Source: Halichondria panicea
Taxonomy: Eukaryota > Porifera > Demospongiae > Suberitida > Halichondriidae
Length of the DNA: 64,000 bases
Direction: 5' to 3'
Assembly: GCF_963675165.1 (NCBI RefSeq)
Contig: NC_087390.1
Location: 4,039,301-4,103,300, forward strand
Shown: piece after piece, positions 25,264-35,225 of the stretch
Layout: each line of letters opens with the position of its first letter
Position numbering within the stretch: the stretch's first letter is position 1
Notes under the pieces: model-generated
Told to the model about the DNA's origin: nothing
What the model saw: only the letters and a program-made list of their open reading frames with translations
Database searches by the model: none
Position numbers and translations under genes: made by a program

Positions 25264-25390
25264 TTGCTAGGACCTCCTATATGCTATATAGGAGGTCCTA
25301 TATACTATATAGGAACTCTTATATACTATATAGGATCTCCTATAAACTCCTATATAATAGGATCTGCTATTATACTAGGAACTCCTTCTA
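25264..25390. repeat. Tandem palindromic array (CTATATAGGA units)
   Basis: Repeated hairpin units of the type CCTATATACTATATAGGA, in about five degenerate copies, each self-complementary. Likely cruciform-forming. Non-coding. Confidence 0.75.
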
Positions 25391-25511
25391 ATTATTATAA
25401 AAAATGCATGTATAATAATTGTAATTATTATATGCATGCATCCATGAGTGCGAATTAAATTACGAACAAGTATAATTATAATATACCCTTACTATAAATA
25501 ATACTATTGAC

Positions 25512-26646
25512 TTAAAATTGTCCCACTGTAAGCAAAGTGTTCATGTATAAATCGGCACCAAAAGAATGTGACTGCTGAAGGGGGTTTACAGACAAAAACA
25601 AAGATAACTCGAGATCTGAAAGGGGATTTTTGGTCTGGGGTACATCCACTAATTCATTCCCCTCTTCAACATCATCTTCCTCGACCCCATACTGGTTTGG
25701 ATCAACATTTAGATCAAACAAAGGGTTTCCAATTGAGAAAGCCGTATACAGTTGTATTGGAGACCAGTTTCCTTCTGTTGACAAGGAGTGGTGGTTCCAG
25801 CCCTCACGGAAAGCATCGAGTGAATTTATTTATTCTTGGGATAAAAACGTATTGAAGACAAAAAAGATCAGTATCATTTTCCACATCCAAAACACCACTA
25901 ATTTCCAACTGCTTGAACACAGTAGCATATGTAGATACAACACTTGATCTCACATCTCTCCACAATCGTTCTATCCGACAATTATGGACACTACTACCAG
26001 CAATATAAGCATTTGTGTCTTCACCTCTAATAGCGACCATGTGCCTCCACATATCTACATTTTCTCCTCCTTTATCTGTACGCAGTCTTAGTGGACATCC
26101 ATATTCCCTAATCGCTGGCATAAAAAGGTTGTAAACTGTTTCAGCACGATTATTGTCCGAGCACTTTTAGAAAAGTAACTAGACGAGAAAATCTGTCTAT
26201 TGCACCGTGAATTACTAGCCTATACCTAATTAGTTTATGGTGCCCATCTGCATGCCATAGGTAGTTAGGACCTGGGACATTATAAACCCGCCTCTGAATT
26301 CTTCGAGAAGTAGTGCTATGTCCTCGTATCCGATGAATGCTTTCTCGAAGGCGACGTCGTTGTATGCTAACACTTTGTGACTTCAGATATCCAGCTAACA
26401 TAACTTCCCCTGCGGTAGGGAATCGATCAATTATTTCTCTCACAATAGTGTCCACTTCATCATCGTTAATGTTTTGATTCGATGGAACTTGGACAAATTC
26501 CAGTTTTTTGCTCTTCTTTGTAGTGTTTTGACAGAGACATCGAGAATTGCTGAGATATCTTTCCATTTAAAATTAGCAGATAGTAGGAAGTTTAGATGAC
26601 GTTTATCAACTTTCAGAGGTGGTCTACCCTTTGGTGAGGGATTCAT
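25512..26646 (-). pseudogene. rve-type DDE integrase/transposase (copy 1), near full length
   Basis: The start is MNPSPKGRPPLKVDKRHLNF at 26646. An N-terminal helix-turn-helix follows (WKDISAILDVSVKTLQRRA). The DDE core has GPNYLWHADGHHKLIRYRLV (first Asp, about 26215-26280), RLRTDKGGENVDMWRHMV (second Asp, about 26035-26090) and SVHNCRIERLWRDV (Glu, about 25950-26005); the last two acidic residues are about 34 apart. LFCLQYVFIPRINK follows, then LSTEGNWSPIQLYTAF and an acidic tail. Three 1-bp frameshifts (near 26500, 26145 and 25815) split it. The family is abundant in sponges, cnidarians and fish; Ginger-type origin is possible but unproven. It lies head-to-head with the gene starting at 26818. 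Confidence 0.8.
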
Positions 26647-26817
26647 AACTAACTTGATAGGCTTTGTGAGGAGAGTATTTTAACTTCACTTTGTTTCAGT
26701 ACAATGTAGATAAACTCTATTTAGAGCACAATTGATTCCAGCACGTGTGAATAAACTCTATTTAGAGCACAATTGATTGACCACGTGTGTTGATCAACAA
26801 CAAGCCAGAGGATAATT
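26647..26817. promoter_or_regulatory. Divergent intergenic region, possible shared promoter
   Basis: About 170 bp separate the start of the minus-strand integrase from the start of the plus-strand gene. It carries a 28-bp direct repeat (starting ATAAACTCTATTTAGAGCAC) at about 26711 and 26752, each with the palindrome CTCTATTTAGAG. A regulatory role is inferred from position only. Confidence 0.3.
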
Positions 26818-27872
26818 ATGTCAGACAATGCTGCATACGAGGCTATATCAAGAGCAGTCTCAGATGCTGTTCTAATTGGTGTGAGAGAAGGCCTTAGTGG
26901 ACAACAAGGTATGCTTACTTATTTCTAGGCCTCCTGTAAAGAAGGGCTATTAAGATAATCATTCTGCACGCAGCAAAATAGTTTTGGAATCATAATTACT
27001 AAAGTAGTTCTCGAACTTTGGAACAGTTGAATAGGTGTGGTTTAGCTACTACATCTAGCTAGCTGTGGTTCTACCTATACCTACCTACCTACCTGTACCT
27101 ACCCCCGAGGCCACGTGCATTTTAATTATCTAAGCACAATTTTGAAATTAAAATTAGAGCAGCAGAACAAAAATTAAATTAAAGGTGAAGGGTGCAATCA
27201 ATCATATATGTATTTTAATTATACTGCCATGTGTATTTTCTCAGGAACTTTGCATTCGAGGGCTGCATTGCTAGGAGAGAGCTCTACGGCCAACAACTCA
27301 TTTTCATCACCGATGGCTGCATCTCTAGGAGAGAGCTCAACTGCCAGTAACTCATTTTCTGCATCTTTTTTGTCATCAAAGCCAGACAAAAAACGAAAGC
27401 GTTCACTGCCTTCTGTGTTTGAGAAAAAGAAACAAAAAAAATCTAGCAGCAGCAAGAAGACATCCTTTTATGTCAGAGATATTGTGGTAATACCAAGGGA
27501 ATGGGGTAAAGACCACAGCCATGTACCAATTCCACGCATGGAGAAAAGGAAGATACTATCTGATGCTGGCCTTTTGGGAAAGTTCGAATTTAATTCGGAT
27601 ATGAGTGCTGATGACGTATCAAAGCTGATGACGTATCAAAAGAAATTTGCACAGTGTTTTCTCAACCTTTCCAACTATCCTTGAGTCTCATTGAAAGGGG
27701 AGAGCGTTTCAAGTTTAAATATCTTCAAAAATCTGGCGAAGGTACACGGTCGCTCTGCTGTCCGACGGTAAAAGAAAATTTCAAGTGGACAGGGCGAGTG
27801 GTTTCCACGCTAGCCAAAAGTGGGGGATGCATCTATTTGCTTGCTGATGAAACTATAGAGTGTCTCTATGAC
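26818..27872 (+). CDS. Gene A: two-exon gene with an unrecognised domain (shared with gene B)
   Basis: Exon 1 (26818-26908) starts MSDNAAYEAISRAVSDAVL and ends CAACAAG before GTATGC. Exon 2 starts at 27245 after TTTTCTCAG and continues in the same phase. It encodes a Ser-rich and Lys-rich linker (KPDKKRKRSLPSVFEKKKQK, a likely nuclear localisation signal), then a domain with RDIVVIPREW, IPRMEKRKILSDAGLLGKFE, SDMSADDVSK, FLQKSGEG-like YLQKSGEGTRSL, FKWTGRVVSTLAKSGGCIY, and ends at CTATGAC before GTGAGT. A perfect 17-bp tandem duplication at 27607-27640 breaks the frame; with one copy the frame runs on into the second half, as in gene B. No known family is recognised. Downstream exons were not identified. 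Confidence 0.6.
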
Positions 27873-30800
27873 GTGAGTTTAAAATGTGACTTAGCAAAGT
27901 CTCGGTGTAAAATGTGTACTGCTGATACAGTAGCCCTCATATAAAAGTTCCCGTTCCGTACCGTTCAATTTGCGTACAACGGTTCGCGTAGAAACGGAAT
28001 GAAAACGGAAGCCAGCTCATTAAAATTTAATACGGTACGGAAATAACCGTTTTAATTCTGAAATAACGTTCGCACGTGTAGCTGCATGATTTGCTCCGTA
28101 GCTAGCTGGCTAGTGTTCCAAGAAATCAAGCTGGTGAACTGTTCTACTAAACAAAGAATCCTCATCCTTCACAAACAGCTACGGAGCAAGTACAGAATCC
28201 CTAAGAAGCAAGGTCAAGGCGAGCTAGATCTAGTTAGAATAATTACTGACATTTAGTTTGAACATTTATATTTATATTTATAGCACTGTACATGAATTTG
28301 TTATTCTTCATTTGACATGATGTTTTAATGATACAGGACATTGTATACGATAGTGTATAATTTATAATGAAGTGTTCAACAAAAGTAATAGTACAATCAG
28401 ATCATAATATAATGTAGCTGTATCTAAGATTCCAGACTGAGAGATCGGGTTGACTTGCTACTACCAACTTTCTCATCTTCTTCCAGCCTTGCATGTAAGT
28501 TCTGCAGTATTCCCAGTGCTATTTGTATGCCCCTGGATTACACTAGAGAAGTTAGTACATTTGTAGCTTGCTTAGTACATACAGAATAAATAAAAATTAT
28601 TATTGCTAACTCAGCAAATTCCACCCGTTTTTTCTCCTAGAACGGTGTAGGTAATTACGGTGCGTTTATGAATAATACGCTACCGTTTAGTTAGCGTTTT
28701 CTGACTCCGTAAAAACGGGAACGTTACGTGCAACTGAAACACAACGGGAACTTTTATATGAGGGCTACTGTAGCACTCGCCCGCAGACCCACTTAGTGGT
28801 TTTGCATATAAGGGCAAACTTCCACGAGATGCGATTCCCGAGGTAAGACGCTCCTGTACATAGTCCTTCAATTGACTATTATAATTATACACTAACCTTA
28901 AAGAGTCACATTAAACATACCAGTACTGTGTATTGTCAACTCACCCATAACTAGAGTTGGAGCTTCCTCTCATTTGTCCTCCTGTTTCCCATGACATCTG
29001 TGAACCCCTGGCAAGAAAGATTAGCAGTTATTTAACATCTACTGCCTCCCCCCCCATAGTCCGGCCACCTGTTTGAACTTTAAACTGAGAGAAACTGAGA
29101 GAAACTGGTTGTACAGTCATTTTAGCAAAATTTGCAATATTCTGTGCATCAAGGATTAGCCTCGATTCCAGGCCGCACTGAAGATGGGCCTGGTATCGAC
29201 TGTTTGCGCATGCGCCACCTATTACCCAGAAACTGGGTAATTTGGAAAACATCGTATATGCTCAGTAAAATAATGACGTCACAGCAAACGGAAGTGGATT
29301 GAAGAAAGTAGATAGAAGTGCAATTGTGAAGGTTTCTAGCCTATCTGATAGCATTCCAATAGCTACCCTTAGCCTGCTATGTTAACAAAAGACTCACAAG
29401 CCTGCAACAGTGTGGATGACAATCGTCTGAAAGGAGTGAAGGCTGACAATAGCCTATATGAACAGGCCACACCCAACTGCTACTAACCTTGGTGAAAGTC
29501 TACATGTATGCAAATGGACGAATTAAAATCCAAATAAACATGACTACTAAAAGCCTACAGAACTCTTACTTGCACTAGATTAATGCTTGAGCAGCTGTAG
29601 CAGTATACACAGACAAACACGCTACCGTATACCTCGCTTGCGCATGCGCACCGAGGCATAATAAAGAGTCCTTCAATTAAGTTTCTAGCTTCATACTTCA
29701 TACAGCTAATCATGCCAGCACTGTGTATTGTCAACTCACTCATAGGGTAGTTGAGAGTTGGAGCTACCTCCAGTCTGTGCTCCTCCCCGGGACATCTGTG
29801 AACCCCTGGCAAGAAAGATTAGCAGTTATTTAGACATCTACTGTCTCCCCCCTACCAGAGTCAGGCCACCTGTTTGAACTTTAAACTAAGGGAAACTGGT
29901 TGTACAGTCCTTTTAGTAAAACTTGCTTCAATTAAGTTTCTAGCTTCATACTTTATACAGCTAATCATGCCAGCACTGTGTATTGTCAACTCACTCATAG
30001 GGCAGTTGAGAGTTGGAGCTACCTTCTGTCTGTGCTCCTCCCCGGGACATCTGTGAACCCCTGGCAAGAAAGATTAGCAGTTATTTAGACATCTACTGTC
30101 TCCCCCCTACCAGAGTCAGGCCACCTGTTTGAACTTTAAACTAAGGGAAACTGGTTGTACAGTCCTTTTAGTAAAACTTGCTTCAATTAAGTTTCTAGCT
30201 TCATACTTCATACAGCTAATCATGCCAGCACTGTGTATTGTCAACTCACTCATAGGGTAGTTGAGAGTTGGAGTTTGAGTTAGAGTTACCTCCTGTCTGT
30301 GCTTCTTCCGGGGACATCTGTGAACCCCTGGCAAGAAAGATTAGCAGTTATTTAACACCTACTGCTCCCCCCCATAGTCCGGCCACCTGTTTGAACTTTA
30401 AACTAAGGGAAACTGGTTGTACAGTCCTTTTAGTAAAACTTGCAATATTCTGTGTAACTTTGCTGTAACCACACTAAGGATAGAAAATCATTAAACGATG
30501 TTGCAGCTCCATATAATTATAATGTCAATGAAACTCGGTTTAGAATGGGGTGAATTTAATTGATCTTGGCCTTTCCTCAGATTTGTATTATGCCTGTAGT
30601 AGATCTACATGTACTGTTGCGCTCTCTAGCAAGTTTAAACTACTTTCTAGTGATCTCAAATATTGTGTTATGGAAGACGGCTACTAACCTAGTCGAGAGT
30701 TATCCCTCTAGACTGTTCTACGGAGTGGCTATGTACAGTGAAAACCACTAGGTTTGATGATGAATTTCAAGCTATTGAGCCGGGATCCCACAGGGATTGC

Positions 30801-31681
30801 TGATCCACAAGTACCATCCTTTTACTACATGATAGCGAAAATGATTGTGGGATCGCTGCTTGAACATCTGCACTTTTCAAGCACAAATCCTGTCTAAATT
30901 TTTGAGGTTAATCCTTGATTGTAATTACTGAGGCGCACGTGATGCGTGTCTTACCTCCTCTGCCCTACCATAGTCAGGCCACCAGTTTGAACCTTAAAAC
31001 TGGGGGAAACTGGGGGAAACTGGTTGTATACACCAACCTTAAAGAGTCACTACAAAATTATAGTAAGGAGTCTTTCAATTGACTTTCTAGATGTCAGCAT
31101 TGTGTGTTGTCAACTCACTCATAGCTAGAGTTGAAGATTCCTCTCATTTGTTCTCTTGTGTCCTGTGAACCTCCATCTTCCATCTGTAGCAGTGGTATAA
31201 TTATAGTAAGTCTGAAAAAAAATTACCAAAAGGCTATATATGTGGCTTCAATTAATACCACCCACCATCTCGCAGTTTAGCCTGGCTTCAGCTTTGATGT
31301 AGATGCACCCCTGACCAGCCATTCGCACAACTTCTTTGGCACTCCACTGGTAAGAATTGGATATGGACGGCACTGTCAGTGAATTGCTTCCCTGACCACT
31401 TCGCTGCAAGAAACTAATTGGGAAATTCTGGTTTTCATTCATTTCCGCCGAGAATACCGATCTGATTTCTGTCAGGATTTGATCTTGTGACATGTCTGAG
31501 GAGAGTCGAACTTTGCCAATAAGGCCACTAGACGCTAACGTGGCCCTCGTTTCACTGCGGGGAATGGCATACTTTCCATGTTTTGAACTGTAACAAAATG
31601 GTAGGCAGACAATATCCCTGTCGTAAGAACATAGCTTCACTTTCTTAGTCTGGGTCTGAGGTTGAGCTCTACTTCGAGCTC
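27853..31681 (-). CDS. Gene B: unrecognised domain plus tandem cassette exons
   Basis: The domain exon (31681-31266) starts after CTTCCTTTTTAG and ends before GTGGGT. It encodes RDIVCLPFCYSS, IPRSETRATLASSGLIGKVR, SSDMSQDQIL, FLQRSGQGSNSLTVPS, YQWSAKEVVRMAGQGCIYI, homologous to gene A. Then follow 31183-31119 (phase 0 to 2) and four phase-2 symmetrical exons at 30327-30250, 30060-29995, 29805-29740 and 29007-28945, each between TTGCCAG and GTGAGT and encoding variants of GSQMS..(A/G)QTGGSSNSQLPYE. A probable last exon starts at 28875 (QLKDYVQERLTSGIASRGSL) and, across the inserted 843-bp MITE, ends at a stop near 27853. All exon phases agree. First exons are not identified. Function unknown. 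Confidence 0.5.
27928..28770. mobile_element. Tc1/mariner-type MITE, 843 bp, perfect 28-bp terminal repeats
   Basis: The left end begins CAGTAGCCCTCATATAAAAG and the right end is its exact reverse complement over 28 bp. TA flanks both sides (27926-27927 and 28771-28772). Ends of the form TA-CAGT are typical of Tc1/mariner elements. The interior is non-coding, with G/C-rich motifs near the ends (ccgttccgtaccgttcaatt; accgtttagttagcgttttc). It interrupts the putative last exon of gene B. Confidence 0.85.
28920..31200. repeat. Tandem exon-intron repeat array, about 255-267 bp per unit
   Basis: Units share GCCAGCACTGTGTATTGTCA, the cassette exon, CTGGCAAGAAAGATTAGCAG and AACTTTAAACTAAGGGAAAC. 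The closest units (about 29680-30440) are over 90% alike by eye; outer ones are diverged and separated by insertions (29090-29650 and 30450-31000). Minus-strand open frames that start MPGVHRCP in three units are alternative-frame readings of the cassette exons. Confidence 0.85.
29157..29285. repeat. Dispersed repeat B (TAGCCTCGATTCCAGGCC family)
   Basis: ATTAGCCTCGATTCCAGGCC, GGGCCTGGTAT, GCGCATGCGC and AGTAAAAT recur in the same order at 54752-54880. A shorter palindromic relative (CTAGCCTCATCCCAGGCCGG) is at 34265-34302. It looks like a short interspersed or non-autonomous element. In the first copy it is followed by a fragment of dispersed repeat A (29515-29645). Both sit between cassette exons of gene B. 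Confidence 0.6.
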
Positions 31682-31721
31682 CTAAAAAGGAAGACGGTAG
31701 AAGCCTGCTGGTGGAGGTATA

Positions 31722-32225
31722 ATGTAATGAAAGCACCGCAGGTGCTGATGCCTCGGTGGAGGTGCCAACGCTACATAACATATAACTAGCTTTTATACGA
31801 ATTTATCATGGTGAATAATTTTGCTGCATGCGGGAAACTCAAATAGTGGGTAATGATTGACCATGATTACGATCGATACCAAAAGTTCAAGTCTAAAATT
31901 AATGGCAAGTCAGCAGAGCCTTGCAGCTCTCTTCTCACTCTGCAGCTACCAATAGCTAGCATTCTAGTGCAGAGCTAACTACTAAGTAGAGTTAGCAACA
32001 CTCGGTGAACAAATTTTGTTAGGGACTCTTCTGAAAAGACTGCAATGGCATTCCAAGTAAGCAAAACTAGGCATAACTCGAGAACGAAGCTTTATTTTGA
32101 AAATCCAACCATTGCAAGCCAAGAAAACATGACTAGAAGCCTATATAGAAACTCTTACTTCCACTTCATTGATCCTTGAGCAGCTGAAATAGTCTACACA
32201 CAAACCGTATACCTATATCTCGTGT
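31722..32225. repeat. Dispersed repeat A, copy 2
   Basis: Same order of words as at 23529-23960, starting AATGAAAGCACCGCAGGTGC and ending near CAAACCGTATACC. It lies immediately upstream of the gene B domain exon. The stretch 32225-33330 has no recognised gene, only an open frame of 78 codons at 32939 without family features. Confidence 0.7.
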
Positions 32226-33331
32226 TATGGAAGACGGTGGTGGCTAGACCACGATAGGGGGCCCGGGAAATTTGAGTGTTTATTTACGCTACATTCAATT
32301 TCAGCAATTCTAGAGACAAATTACGCCAGAATATTTATTGATGTTTAGCAAGTATTTATAATAATTATATAAAATTAACATAAAAATAGATTGTTAGTCT
32401 CTTTTTTTGAAGCCCAAAGCCAGTCATTTGCAATCATGTGGCCTGCTTTTCTCCTCTCCCACTTGCTGTGGAGTGGCTTGACTCATAAGCATCAAAACAT
32501 GCAACTCCTGGTTGAACTGCATCATCATCACTGTATATACAGTAGCTGCTAGCACTAGCACTGGAATCAGTTTCTTGGCATCTCCTCTTAGTCTAGCCAC
32601 CACTCAACTCATCATGGGCAGAACCCTGAACTATGTTAATTAGTTTTCACAAGCCACTTGGGCGTTTTTACTATCAATCCACATGTAAAATTGATGATAT
32701 TGACAAGGTCACCAAAGTTCATTTAGTAATTGTTCTAATATAAGGCTGCCAAAAGAAAATTTGAATGCACAAGTCACGTGAGGGCCCTGTATAATTATAC
32801 TTTGTCTCGGGGCTAGACTGGGGACGTCGGTAGAGCTAGAGGGAAAACTTGGAGACGGTGCATGCAGTGCTGATATTACATCCTGTGACTCTGAGCCTAT
32901 TGTTGTTATAACTTATAAATTATTTTATTACTGTCTCAGTGTCTGCTGCATTACAACACTTGGTCTCTTCCTGTTTAAAGTCTTCTCTATTAAGTATTCT
33001 GGCGAGTTATCAGTGTATACAGTGTTTACTAGATTCTTGCAAGCCAGTACAATGCAAGCTGTATACAGCACAGCTGAACTACACTCTACCCTATAGTCTA
33101 GCTAATCTTGGTCCGGCCAGACAACAGACACAGCTAGTCCGGTGTTATAAGTCAGCAAAGCAAGAGTATCCATAACTTTTTTATTACAGTTATTTAATAT
33201 CTATGGTAACGTGAGCAGAGACCTTAGGAATGTCACATGATTGATAACGCGTGGCCAACTTCCTCTGTGGTATAACTGCCATATACCGTGGCTTGTGGTT
33301 AGACAGCTTGTATAAGTAATACAACATAAGA

Positions 33332-33562
33332 TACCGTATAGCGCGAAATTTTCGAGGGGCTTAATTTTCGTGGATTTCGTGGGTTAGCAATCCTACACGA
33401 AAATTAAGTCCACGAAAATCGTTCTTTACCTGCTAATAACGTGCAAGATCTAAAGGCGTGGCTTCCCGTAAGCAGTCATTCCGCGAACATTGTGCAACGA
33501 AATGGCTTTTAGAGGCCAATCCACGAAATATAAGTGCCTCGAAAATTTCGCGCTATACGGTA
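33332..33562. mobile_element. Palindromic MITE, 231 bp, TA-flanked
   Basis: TACCGTATAGCGCGAAATTT at left is the reverse complement of the right end over 26 bp (through TTCGAGG). The TA dinucleotides at both ends are the likely target duplication. Internal copies of CCACGAAAAT / ATTTTCGTGG fold back further. A partial relative (CCGTATAGCGGGTATATTTC) is at 49941-50035. From 33570 to 34890 no gene was recognised. Confidence 0.8.
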
Positions 33563-34899
33563 AATGCTCAGAAATGCAAGAATGAGCTGACTCAGCGAGT
33601 TGAAGGCGAATTCGACTGTTTGCATAGCATGTCTTGCCAAGTTTTTTTAATCGTGGCGGACCTAATCTGATGCTAGGACAGCTTGTCAGAAGACGTGTTA
33701 TTTATACCTCAGAATATTTAACTCCTACACACATTCCATTCTACATCTCTGACTAAATACGTCACTAGCAATGAAAATTAACGCGCAGCCGTTTTCATTC
33801 AGACCACACACACAGTAATTTAATTCCGTACACACACCCATTTGCAGGTTTTTCACCAGCAAAATATTCTAGTAATAGGGTAGTTACCGGGCCACAGGTA
33901 CACTATGTAGAAAGGGCGTGGTTTACAGTCTAGCCTTAAAAATGGTGATGTAAATGTACTGTACTTTTTCTAAAAGAGGCGCTCTTCTAATTATGTACCA
34001 CCTAGACTGAAAAGTAATTTTGAGGTCTCCATCAATTTCTGAATACTTCAGTTTGTCGAGAAAAGTTCTCTTTGGAGCCCTTCTTCTAGCTGCTTCAATA
34101 CTCCTAGAGCTTTTTGTGTAAAGAAGTAACAAAATTAACCTCTTCCCACTTCTTAATAATTTCGGCCAGTTCCTCGAAAGAGCAGAACTCCTGGCCATTC
34201 TGTAGATGGAGCAAGTCTAGCGCCATATTGATTATACCCGGGTAACTTGCTACAGGAAGTTGCTAGCCTCATCCCAGGCCGGCCTTGAATCGAGGCTAGG
34301 AAGTTGCCAGAGCCAGAGGTGAAAGTTCACTATGCCGTAAATATAGCAAGGTAAGCAGCCTTTACAGTGCCGTAAGAATAGTCACAGCGAAAAATGAACG
34401 TTCGGTGAGTTTCTTCAACGTCCGCGCTTGACCTGTTTAAAGCTTCGTAGAGACCCAAATTTTTACAGGTAGGTAGAGGAAAGGTTGAAGTTAGCACCTC
34501 TGAAAAAAAAATTTTTTTGCCCATGTTTTTCATTTCTACTAAATTGGCTTATAGCTTAATTTAATTAGTGCCGCGTTAAGGGGGGTTTTCCTAGGCCCTG
34601 TCACATATGTCACCTTAAGGTATTAAATTAAAATCACATGCATGCAGCTGGATACATGCCATACATATATATAAAGCATTGTATACCTAGAAGCATTGTT
34701 GTAGGGCTGCATGATTCTGACGAGATTCGTTCCAACTCTTAGCATCTGGTGCATTATCTGTTGACTGATCACGCACCTTGGTAAGTTGTTACTCATATTA
34801 ATTACACGCAATAGCCTTTAATCTTACATCACATACATCCTTGGTAAGCAGGATAGTCCAGAATTGACAAAAAGAGTTAATTAAAGGCCTTCTGATAGG

Positions 34900-35225
34900 C
34901 TACTAGCATTTCGTCAACGACAACCTCTAAATACGGACTGAGTGACCATTCCCTGGGATGATTCCTACGAGCCATATGTTTGACGAGGCAAATTCAACAG
35001 ACTGAACATGGAATAGGCAACACTAAAAGGGTTTACTTCATCTCCATCTGTGCAAAAGGCAAGTGAAATTCCTCCGGCAAAAATTCCATATGCGAATATC
35101 GTAAAATTTTTGCAAGATTTGAAGTCGAGAATATTCTTTCTAGTCGTGGTCCAAGTGGTCCAAGCGGACATGTACACAAATGTCTTGTTAGGAATTAACT
35201 CTGCAAAGTCTCCTCGATACAATCG
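34900..35225 (-). pseudogene. tnp2-type (CACTA-like) transposase fragment
   Basis: Minus-strand blocks: YRGDFAELIPNKTFVYMSAW, SLAFCTDGDEVNPFS, YSMFSLLNLPRQ, then in shifted frames WLVGIIPGNG and SPYLEVVVDEML. The order (FCTDG.NPF, YSMW-like, NLPR, LVGIIPGNG, PYLEVVVDE) matches the central part of tnp2-type transposases, diverged from the copy at 12-13.8 kb. Only this segment remains. Confidence 0.6.

Noticed and set aside
29555-30334. Three similar minus-strand proteins starting MPGVHRCPGEEHR
   Set aside because: They are readings of the repeated cassette-exon units in the wrong frame that run into introns. The splice-bounded frame (GSQMS...) is a better explanation.
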